The notes under the pieces: generated by a model
What the model was told of the DNA's origin: nothing
Databases searched by the model: none
The model's input: only the letters and a program-made list of their open reading frames with translations
Assembly: GCA_023416955.1 (NCBI GenBank)
Contig: JAEZGM010000047.1
Span: 1 to 64,000 of the forward strand
Reading direction: 5' to 3'
Source of the DNA: Bacillota bacterium
GTDB lineage: Bacteria; Bacillota; Clostridia; Oscillospirales; Acutalibacteraceae
DNA length: 64,000 nt
Translations under genes and position numbers: made by a program
Shown here: piece after piece, positions 57,891 to 64,000 of the stretch
How the letters are laid out: each line of letters starts with the position of its first letter
Numbering within the stretch: position 1 is the first letter of the stretch

Positions 57891-58346
57891 TTACGTATTC
57901 TGTGTACTGTCGGTTTTTTCTGCGAGCATCATTCGAAAAACATGCTCAAAGGCTTCATCGTTGGTCCTTGTCCGCTTTTTGATCTTTCCGGTTCTTCCGC
58001 CCGCCCGCCGCACTTCCTGCCCCAGCGCGCGCTCGAACAACAGCCGATCCATATTGCTGTCGTCGTAGATCATACCGTTCTGGTTAACTGCCCTTGCTCC
58101 CTTTGCCAGCGCCATCGCCGCTACGCCGAAATCCTGCGTGACAACGATATCGCCGGATTCCACCAGGTTTACCAGCCGGATATCCGCGCTGTCGCGACCC
58201 TTGTCCACGGTAATGACTTGACTGTAGCCGTCGTCCAGTATATGGCTCGTGTCGATCAGCATAATCACCGGAATTTTCTTTTCTTTCGCGAGCCGAACAA
58301 TAATGCTTTTTACCGGGCAGGCATCCGCGTCCACCAAAATTTTCAT
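57891..58346 (-). CDS. YaiI/YqxD family protein (DUF188)
   Basis: 151 residues starting MKILVDADACPVKSIIVRLA, with VTQDFGVAAMALAKGARAVN and TRTNDEAFEHVFRMMLAE. These are typical of the YaiI/YqxD (UPF0178) family, which has a PIN-like NYN fold with conserved Asp residues. Nuclease activity is presumed for the family but unproven. It lies 15 bases past the azlD stop and may be in the same transcript. Confidence 0.9.
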   Translation of the reverse strand: MKILVDADACPVKSIIVRLAKEKKIPVIMLIDTSHILDDGYSQVITVDKGRDSADIRLVNLVESGDIVVTQDFGVAAMALAKGARAVNQNGMIYDDSNMDRLLFERALGQEVRRAGGRTGKIKKRTRTNDEAFEHVFRMMLAEKTDSTQNT

Positions 58347-58360
58347 GATTTCAGCACCTT

Positions 58361-58693
58361 TCAGACAAACACAAACTGTACCAGCAGCATATAAAGAACA
58401 GTCCCCGCCCCCACACTGAGAAATGTATTATGCTTCCAGCGGTGCATCAGAACAACCGCTGCAATTGCAATCAGCTCCGGCAGTCCGAACGGCCACGCCA
58501 ATACGGAAACGGATTTCAGGCAGTACACAATCAGCATACCGATCGCTGCAAACGGAAGGACTTCCCCCAGAAACAGAACGAACCGCGGAATATGTTCCGT
58601 TTTTCGAAACAAGGCAAACGGAAGCGCACGGGTGCAAAATGTTACCGCAGTCATAACGGCAACAAGACCAAGGGATTCCAAGGTGCTATGCAT
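58361..58693 (-). CDS. azlD: Branched-chain amino acid exporter subunit AzlD
   Basis: 110-residue membrane protein with about four hydrophobic helices. The small partner of AzlC; together they form a branched-chain amino acid exporter. ATG 58693 lies behind AGGA; a GTG at 58705 is possible. It overlaps the azlC end by 8 bases or more. Confidence 0.88.
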   Translation of the reverse strand: MHSTLESLGLVAVMTAVTFCTRALPFALFRKTEHIPRFVLFLGEVLPFAAIGMLIVYCLKSVSVLAWPFGLPELIAIAAVVLMHRWKHNTFLSVGAGTVLYMLLVQFVFV

Positions 58694-59405
58694 CTTCCTG
58701 CCCACCCCTTTCCTGCTTGCCCAGCCGATAGGTGGCCATCAGAATCAGCGTAATCCCGATCATTGAGGGTAATATGAAGTTCGAGGCTCCGAAAATGAGC
58801 AGGCACAAAAGAGAAATTGCCAGCCCTGTCAAAGCGGGCATATGGTTTTTATTGGATTCCCACTGTTCTGTAAAAATTACCGCGAAGAGCGCGGTCATCG
58901 CAAAATCAATTCCTTTTGTATTAAACGGCACCAACGAACCGACAAGACCCCCAAGAGTTGAGCCGACCAGCCAATAGATCTGGTCGAGCAGCGAAATAAA
59001 GAAAAGAAACCAGTTTTTATTGACACCGTCCGGCGCACGAGCGGAACAGAGGAGGGAAAAAGTTTCATCCGTCAGTGAAAAAATCATATAGGGCTTTTTT
59101 CTTCCCATGTCCCGAAATTTTGTGAGCATGGACAAGCCGTAGAAAACATGTCTTATGTTTACCATTAATGTGATAAAAATGACAGTCACCCAATTGAAAG
59201 GGGCGGCAAAGAAGTTTACAGCGACGAACTGCATGGAGCCCGCGTAAACAAACAGGCCCATCAGCAGCGTCCAGAGCAATGAGTTGCCTTTTCCGGCCAT
59301 CAGCATACCGTAGGCGGCGCCGATAAAAAGGTAACCCATCATCACCGGAACCGTCACGGGAAAGGCCGCTTTCAGTGCATTTGTCTTTTCACGCAATTTC
59401 GACAC
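58686..59405 (-). CDS. azlC: Branched-chain amino acid exporter subunit AzlC
   Basis: 239-residue membrane protein with about seven hydrophobic helices; AAFPVTVPVMMGYLFIGAAYGML opens the AzlC domain and FAVNFF..-type sequence (here QFVAVNFFAAPF) follows. With AzlD it exports branched-chain amino acids. The GTG start at 59405 has only a weak ribosome site, so the true start could be nearby. Confidence 0.9.
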   Translation of the reverse strand: MSKLREKTNALKAAFPVTVPVMMGYLFIGAAYGMLMAGKGNSLLWTLLMGLFVYAGSMQFVAVNFFAAPFNWVTVIFITLMVNIRHVFYGLSMLTKFRDMGRKKPYMIFSLTDETFSLLCSARAPDGVNKNWFLFFISLLDQIYWLVGSTLGGLVGSLVPFNTKGIDFAMTALFAVIFTEQWESNKNHMPALTGLAISLLCLLIFGASNFILPSMIGITLILMATYRLGKQERGGQEDA

Positions 59406-59482
59406 CCTAACATTGAATAATCTGATATATTATGAGCAAAAGAGCCAAAAGTTCCGGCGTTTTATCATAACATATATCACAA

Positions 59483-59511
59483 TTGACATTTCCACCAGAA
59501 CAGGATAAGAT
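59483..59511 (+). promoter_or_regulatory. Promoter of the 59555 lipoprotein gene
   Basis: TTGACA (59483-59488), 17 bases, TAAGAT (59506-59511). Confidence 0.6.
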
Positions 59512-59554
59512 ATAGGCATATTGCTATCCCCTGTAATGGGAAGGAGAAACTTAG

Positions 59555-60127
59555 ATGAAGAAATTATCTGGTTTCATTTTTACAGCTGCTCTGCTTTGCT
59601 TTCTTCCGGCCTGTGCTGCTCAGGCAGCAAAACAGCAGCCGGTATTGTACGCAAAAATGGCGGATACCGCCGCGCATGAAGCCCTTTCGGAACCAGACCT
59701 TCAACGCATATATACCAATCAGGAGCTGGGCTTTTCCTTTTTAATCCCAGACAGTTGGGAACCGGGGAATTACAGCGCTGTTGTCAAAGAAAGCACAGTC
59801 GAATTAAATGGAACCACTCTGACGGAAAGCACCGTCGATTTCTTGTTTCAGGGCGACCCTGAAAATTCACTTCTGACTATACAGGTGATTCCAAAATCTC
59901 AATGGAAAGCCGCGGATTCTTCCTCAGCTTCCGCTTCCCCTGATTTTCTGGGTGAGAATGAAAGTTCGGTCTATCGATTTATTCTTCCACAGAACTCGAC
60001 GTATCCGGTAGGCAAAAAAGCCGATCTCTATAACAGTATGGTTTTACCCCTTGATGACGTGCCGAGCCGGGTCGAAATACAGTCCGGTACTGCAGCCACG
60101 TTAACTGCCGGTGCCGCTGCACCGTAA
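59555..60127 (+). CDS. Putative lipoprotein, unknown function
   Basis: 190 residues with a signal peptide (about 1-18) and lipobox-like LPAC (Cys about 20), then a Ser/Thr-rich soluble part including GFSFLIPDSWEPGNYSAVV. The Phe-Ser-Phe-x-x-Pro-x-x-Trp pattern is common in proteins with a PsbP/DUF1795-like fold, which is an inference. GGAAGGAG precedes the ATG; a terminator follows. No known role. Confidence 0.75.
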   Translation: MKKLSGFIFTAALLCFLPACAAQAAKQQPVLYAKMADTAAHEALSEPDLQRIYTNQELGFSFLIPDSWEPGNYSAVVKESTVELNGTTLTESTVDFLFQGDPENSLLTIQVIPKSQWKAADSSSASASPDFLGENESSVYRFILPQNSTYPVGKKADLYNSMVLPLDDVPSRVEIQSGTAATLTAGAAAP

Positions 60128-60146
60128 TCAGATCACTCTCATTCAC

Positions 60147-60176
60147 GCCGCCGCGAAACCGGCGGCTTTCTTTATA
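60147..60176 (+). terminator. Terminator of the lipoprotein gene
   Basis: GCCGCCG (60147-60153) pairs with CGGCGGC (60160-60166), followed by TTTCTTTAT. Confidence 0.8.
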
Positions 60177-60202
60177 TTGAACCAAGCGAATGCTTCCGTT
60201 CC

Positions 60203-60856
60203 TTATCCCTGCCGCTCAAGCAGCGGAACAATTTCACTAAGCGACGGTACGCAGGCAAAGAGTTTCTGCCGCAGTTCCGGTGTGGGCTGAACCAGATCCG
60301 GAACCATCACGGTTTTCATTCCCGAGGCACAGGCGGAAGCAATTCCATTCGGGGAATCTTCCACTGCCATGCAATACTGCGGCGCAACACCGAGCGCAGC
60401 TGCTGCTTTCAAGTAGATGTCCGGATCCGGTTTGCTTTTTTCCACCATATCTCCGCAGATAATCTGATGCAAATATCCGGTAATATTTGCATCTTCAAAA
60501 TGTCCCATCGCAGTAGCACGCCGCGTTGATGTTGCGACAGCAACCAAATAACGATGGCTTTTGAGATACTCGAGCAGCTCGTAAAGCCCGGGCTTCACCG
60601 GCACGCCGTTTTTACGGATTTCTTCGGCTACGGCCTCCCTGGATTTTCTCATAAATTCATCATACGGAAAATCCGCACCAAACTGCCGTAAGAAAAAAGC
60701 TTTTTGCTGAACGGGATTCAACCCCATGTACTGCGGCGCGTGCTGTGTAACATCAACACACCCCATATTCTCGCAAACCTGCTTCCACAGTCTCAAACTC
60801 ATTCTCTCCGTGTCAAACAACACGCCGTCCATATCAAATACAACCGCCTGAATCAT
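60203..60856 (-). CDS. HAD-superfamily hydrolase (beta-phosphoglucomutase-like)
   Basis: 217 residues. Motif I FDMDGVLFDTE, motif II VATSTR, the Lys in KSKPDPDIYL and motif IV VEDSPNGIASA are present, with an alpha-helical cap between I and II. This layout fits phosphoglucomutase/phosphatase-type HAD enzymes; substrate unknown. ATG 60856 follows GAGGG; an upstream frame to 60910 is less likely. Confidence 0.88.
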   Translation of the reverse strand: MIQAVVFDMDGVLFDTERMSLRLWKQVCENMGCVDVTQHAPQYMGLNPVQQKAFFLRQFGADFPYDEFMRKSREAVAEEIRKNGVPVKPGLYELLEYLKSHRYLVAVATSTRRATAMGHFEDANITGYLHQIICGDMVEKSKPDPDIYLKAAAALGVAPQYCMAVEDSPNGIASACASGMKTVMVPDLVQPTPELRQKLFACVPSLSEIVPLLERQG

Positions 60857-60945
60857 CCAAAAACCCTCACAAATCTCATTCATTTCGTTAATTTGCTTTT
60901 GTTTATCCATAATTATAACATAGCCGCCTCAAAAAGTTAATCATA

Positions 60946-60975
60946 TTGACATGCTCTTTTATGTAATGCTATACT
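60946..60975 (+). promoter_or_regulatory. Promoter of DUF554 gene
   Basis: TTGACA (60946-60951, perfect), 18 bases, TATACT (60970-60975). An imperfect hairpin (TAGG...CCTA, about 61018-61046) lies in the leader before AGAAGGG. Confidence 0.7.
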
Positions 60976-61060
60976 GCTTAAGTAAATTATTCTTATGAAA
61001 TAATAGTGGTATCATGTTAGGCCTTATTTGTAAACTACAAGACCTAGAAGAAGGGTAAAA

Positions 61061-61753
61061 ATGTTAGGAACAATCGTAAACGCACTGGCCATCGCTGCCG
61101 GAACCGGTCTTGGCTGCATTCTAAAAAGCGGAATCCGCAGCAATTATCAGGAAACGATCATGAACGCGGTAGCATTATCCGTACTGCTCATCGGAATGAT
61201 GGGCGCGATTAAAACAAGTAATCTGCTTTTGCTGATTGGCTGTCTGGTAATCGGCAGCATTATAGGGGAAGCGGTAAAAATCGAAGACCGTCTTTCAGGG
61301 CTTGGCCGGTTTATTGAGAGCAAAACGGCAAGTTCGGACGGCAGCGTCGCAAAAGCATTTGTAGACGCAAGCCTGATTTTCTGCGTCGGCTCCATGGCAA
61401 TCGTCGGTTCTATTGAAAGCGGCCTGACGGGAAATCACCAGACGCTGTTTGCTAAAGCGGTGCTGGATGGCGTCACTTCCATTTTTCTCAGTGCCGCGCT
61501 TGGGTTCGGCGTTGCGTTTTCCGCCGGAGCAGTATTTATTTACCAGGGAGCAATCACGCTTGCCGCAACCGCGCTGAAGCCTTTTCTGACAGAAGCGATG
61601 ATTACGGATATTTCCTCCATCGGCGGCGTTTTGATCATGGCAATCGGCCTGAATATGCTGAAAATTACAAAAATAAAGGTCGGCAATATGCTGCCGGCCA
61701 TTATTCTGCCTTTTATTTATTATCTGGTAAAACGGGCTCTCGGCCTAGGATAA
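61061..61753 (+). CDS. DUF554 membrane protein
   Basis: 230 residues, about seven hydrophobic helices. It opens MLGTIVNALAIAAGTGLGCIL and has the family pattern GSIESGLTGNHQTLFAKAVLDG (split here as GSMAIVGSIESGL) and GGVLIMAIGLNML. DUF554 proteins (YdfK-like) are possible transporters; substrate unknown. Its end overlaps the convergent GNAT gene by 41 bases. Confidence 0.9.
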   Translation: MLGTIVNALAIAAGTGLGCILKSGIRSNYQETIMNAVALSVLLIGMMGAIKTSNLLLLIGCLVIGSIIGEAVKIEDRLSGLGRFIESKTASSDGSVAKAFVDASLIFCVGSMAIVGSIESGLTGNHQTLFAKAVLDGVTSIFLSAALGFGVAFSAGAVFIYQGAITLAATALKPFLTEAMITDISSIGGVLIMAIGLNMLKITKIKVGNMLPAIILPFIYYLVKRALGLG

Positions 61754-62264
61754 ACCGTTCTTTTCCCCCGTACTTCAGCTTTTTCGTCAGTACTGTAAAC
61801 CCCTCAGCCTGCACATTGTGCAGGCTGTATTCATTTTTTGGAGAAACTGTGCACAAAACGTAGCTGATTTGCGGGTTCTGTGCGGCCAGCGCAAGAGCGT
61901 GCTTGATTAATTGCCTTTGAAGGCCGTACCCGCGGTAATCCGGGTGGACAATAATCGTACCCAGATTTGCGCAGGAGAGGACTTTTTCCACGGGATAACC
62001 CAAATCCCACCCCAAATTATCGGGTGATTCGCCGTGAACGCCAAATGAGGCATACGCAATCAGGCGGTTCCCGTCGAAGCAGCCCAGAATAAAATTCGGG
62101 TCGGAAAGATAGGACTCGTTTTCTTCCCGTTCACTGGAAGCAAAAATCTCCTGATTCTCCAACGCACCGACCACTGTTTCCTGTAAATCCATGATCGCGT
62201 CCAGATCCGCATTCACACAGCGCCTGAACGCCCATTCGACCGGCAATATGCCCTTTTGCTCCAT
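61713..62264 (-). CDS. GNAT-family N-acetyltransferase
   Basis: 183 residues. The acetyl-CoA binding site is in LGTIIVHPDYRGYGLQRQLI with the RxxGxG/A-type loop, and GVHGESPDNLGWDLGYP sits before it. Typical GNAT fold; substrate unknown. The last 41 bases overlap the convergent DUF554 gene. Confidence 0.87.
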   Translation of the reverse strand: MEQKGILPVEWAFRRCVNADLDAIMDLQETVVGALENQEIFASSEREENESYLSDPNFILGCFDGNRLIAYASFGVHGESPDNLGWDLGYPVEKVLSCANLGTIIVHPDYRGYGLQRQLIKHALALAAQNPQISYVLCTVSPKNEYSLHNVQAEGFTVLTKKLKYGGKERFILGREPVLPDNK

Positions 62265-62288
62265 TCACAACAAGCCCCCGTCCTTAAT

Positions 62289-63632
62289 TCAGTCAGCCAG
62301 CGAGCCCATCGGATCCCACGGATTCAGATGAATCGGATCCAGATTCAGCGCTTCCAGCTGCGCCTGACTCATGTATTTCTTTTCAACGACAGCCTGATAT
62401 ACATATTTGTCGAACCAACTGTCGCTCATTACATAATAGCCCTTGTTTCCTTTTTCGTCACTCCAGCTGTTTTCAATCTTCCAGCGGGTTGGTTTGCCGT
62501 TTTCGTCCAGATTTACACCGGTGATCACCATCGCGTGATTCATCGCGCTCTGGCGATAGTCAAGGCCGTCTTCCTTGGTCAGGTCAAAGCTCATATCAAA
62601 CGCAGTTGCATAGTCATATGCCTGATCGTCCCACACGCCGACTTCACGGTCGCCGAACTTTCCGACGTCACTACCGAACCAGACTACCTGACGGTCGCTC
62701 AACTGGGCAATCACCAGCTTCTTGAAGTCCTCCATCTCCAGATTCAGATATTTGATATCTGTTCCGTCGATGACATTGCCGAGGTAATCCACAGTGTAAG
62801 TGCGGTTGAACGGTTTATCCTTGGTGGGCGCATGCGTGATGCTGGCACAGGTGTCGAGCGCGTCCCCTATGTATTCATTGTAAAATGCAAGCGGAGTCAG
62901 ATTGCGTTTGCAGACATAGTTTTTGTCGCGGTCAACGTATTCAAAATCGAACGTTGTGGGCGGTACGCCAAAGCATGCGCAGAGCAATCCGTACATTTCG
63001 GAAAGCATCTTCTGCTTCTCCGCTTCCAAAGCGGCGCGGCTCTTACCGAAGGCAAAACCTTTGCGCAGCGCGGAAGCATACTGCTTCAGTTTCGTGTCGA
63101 TCAGACCGTTCATAGCGCGGGTATGGCTGCTCTGGTAGGTTTCCTCCATCGCATCCTTCGGAACCAGGCCGTATTTTTTGACGAGGCTGACCAGCATATC
63201 CCACTGACCGCCGTCCGCAATTCCCGTAGTAACAATATAGGATACCGTGCGGTCGTCGGCCGGGCGGTCTGCAAGGTCAATCATGGACTCCAGAAAATAG
63301 TTAATTTTCTCGAATTTGTCCCAAAACGCAATGTAATTCTGAGAAAACTCAAATTTTTCGATGTTACATTTTTTGCCTAAAATTTCGCGAAGCACGTTTA
63401 AGCCGGAAAAAATCCAGCAGCGGCCGCTCGCCTTCTGGTTGGTGACCTCCATGGTCGGGATATCAATGGAAAACTTAAATGCGGTATTCTGGAATGAAGA
63501 AGGGACGAAAGCGATGGAATCCACGGAATTCTTTGCAAGTGCGTTCGTCATTGCCTTCAGGAGTTTATTGGATTCATAATTCTGTTGAAATGCGCCGAGC
63601 ATTTCGTTGGTAACCGGTTTTGCGTTATTCAT
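62289..63632 (-). CDS. pepC: Aminopeptidase C (bleomycin hydrolase family)
   Basis: Papain-like C1B cysteine aminopeptidase, 447 residues, cytosolic. Catalytic Cys in KASGRCWIFSGLNVLRE, His in MNHAMVITGV and Asn in WKIENSWSDE. ATG 63632 follows GAAAGGA; the upstream start at 63680 is not needed. Likely involved in peptide use by a proteolytic anaerobe. A long opposite-strand frame here is a shadow. Confidence 0.94.
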   Translation of the reverse strand: MNNAKPVTNEMLGAFQQNYESNKLLKAMTNALAKNSVDSIAFVPSSFQNTAFKFSIDIPTMEVTNQKASGRCWIFSGLNVLREILGKKCNIEKFEFSQNYIAFWDKFEKINYFLESMIDLADRPADDRTVSYIVTTGIADGGQWDMLVSLVKKYGLVPKDAMEETYQSSHTRAMNGLIDTKLKQYASALRKGFAFGKSRAALEAEKQKMLSEMYGLLCACFGVPPTTFDFEYVDRDKNYVCKRNLTPLAFYNEYIGDALDTCASITHAPTKDKPFNRTYTVDYLGNVIDGTDIKYLNLEMEDFKKLVIAQLSDRQVVWFGSDVGKFGDREVGVWDDQAYDYATAFDMSFDLTKEDGLDYRQSAMNHAMVITGVNLDENGKPTRWKIENSWSDEKGNKGYYVMSDSWFDKYVYQAVVEKKYMSQAQLEALNLDPIHLNPWDPMGSLAD

Positions 63633-63680
63633 ATGAAAAAGTCCTTTCTGAAACATATTTCTTGTCGTAAATACAGCCAA

Positions 63681-63931
63681 ACTGTCGTATTTACTGAATT
63701 AAGTATAAACCAAAATCAGGAATACCACAAGACCTCACTTTGAACTGCATCGTAAATTCAAATGGAAAAATCGGTATAATATTATGCAGAATTAACAAGT
63801 TGCAACATACCTAGTTACAACGCATAGTAACTTACATGAGGCAACGCATTATTTACCTTTTCATCTTTCAAATAATTTGCTATAATAAAGCAATACATAC
63901 CAAAATCGGCCCACACAAAGGATGACAAATA
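63681..63931 (+). promoter_or_regulatory. metF upstream region
   Basis: About 250 bases between pepC and metF. TATAAT at 63775-63780 and 63881-63886 are candidate -10 elements, neither with a strong -35. The dyad-rich stretch GTTGCAAC...GTTACAAC...GTAAC (63800-63830) might be an operator. AAAGGATGAC precedes the metF ATG. I see no SAM riboswitch here. Confidence 0.4.
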
Positions 63932-64000
63932 ATGAAAATCAGCGAACTGTTAAATAGCGGAAAAATTACCGTTTCCTGTGAACTTTTCCCGCCGAAGCCG
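63932..64000 (+). CDS. metF: Methylenetetrahydrofolate reductase, N-terminus (cut off)
   Basis: Only the first 23 codons are in the window: MKISELLNSGKITVSCELFP then PKP. The F-x-x-x-FPPK-like start (here SCELFPPKP) is the N-terminus of MetF/MTHFR, which reduces 5,10-methylene-THF to 5-methyl-THF. The rest of the gene lies beyond base 64000, so assignment rests on a short segment. Confidence 0.7.
   Translation, partial: MKISELLNSGKITVSCELFPPKP

Noticed and set aside
62256..63380. 374-codon plus-strand open frame opposite pepC
   Set aside because: Antisense to an intact pepC with all catalytic residues; product has no recognisable domain.
1..64000. tRNA, rRNA or transposase genes
   Set aside because: None found by eye on either strand. 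The repeat elements are non-coding and no transposase domain is present in any open frame.

Overview
The window comes from the chromosome of an endospore-forming Firmicute. The evidence is the yabM-mazG-rqcP-yabP-yabQ-divIC-yabR block, an intact CIRCE element at groESL, a Phe T-box before pheST, the ireB family, a spore-type flippase and Clostridia-style peptide metabolism. A class Clostridia member of the Oscillospirales/Ruminococcaceae type fits best. That placement is inferred from gene content and family variants, not from a marker gene. Almost everything is ordinary housekeeping sequence. There are no rRNA or tRNA genes, no CRISPR array and no transposase.

Layout. 0-8 kb: glycogen phosphorylase diverging from a LacI regulator, T-box-pheS-pheT, ireB and a small conserved unknown. 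8-13.5 kb (minus strand): a purine cluster purE-purM-purN-purO-AICAR transformylase-purD. It uses an archaeal-type PurO plus a stand-alone transformylase instead of bifunctional PurH. 13.6-15.6 kb: a tiny 25-codon transcription unit and an nfeD-lipoprotein-SPFH operon. 15.8-22.8 kb: groESL, a lipid kinase, an RNA methyltransferase, hpf, and an amidohydrolase paired with a lone fumarase alpha subunit. 22.9-28 kb: the sporulation/division yab cluster with hup inside it. 28-37.5 kb: zinc-ribbon protein, HemZ, MBL hydrolase, RelA, RecJ, CdaR and CdaA (ppGpp and c-di-AMP metabolism). 37.5-41.3 kb: a selenium/sulfur mobilisation pair, ispF-ispD and tcdA. 41.5-48.8 kb: Rrf2 regulator, a pentapeptide protein with a late frameshift, a P-type ATPase behind a yybP-ykoY (Mn2+) riboswitch, two related small proteins, a lysozyme/XhlA pair and a cold-shock protein. 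48.8-64 kb: glycosyltransferase, lactate dehydrogenase, peptidases, asparaginase, SGNH hydrolase, FAD protein, azlCD, other small units, and the first codons of metF.

The least explained signals lie between genes. (1) A dispersed ~71-bp terminal-inverted-repeat element occurs five times at four loci; two copies lie in the leaders of purE and rqcP and one supplies a stop codon. (2) A second, ~91-bp palindromic element occurs at 45.6 and 55.2 kb, with an internally deleted copy at 28.1 kb. (3) The 25-codon ORF has its own promoter, ribosome-binding site and terminator directly upstream of the purine operon. (4) A pair of divergent paralogous small proteins shares a core that may be Sm-like. (5) Tandem hairpin repeats lie near 52.5 kb. 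No database search was possible, so novelty is not claimed, only that these deserve a look.
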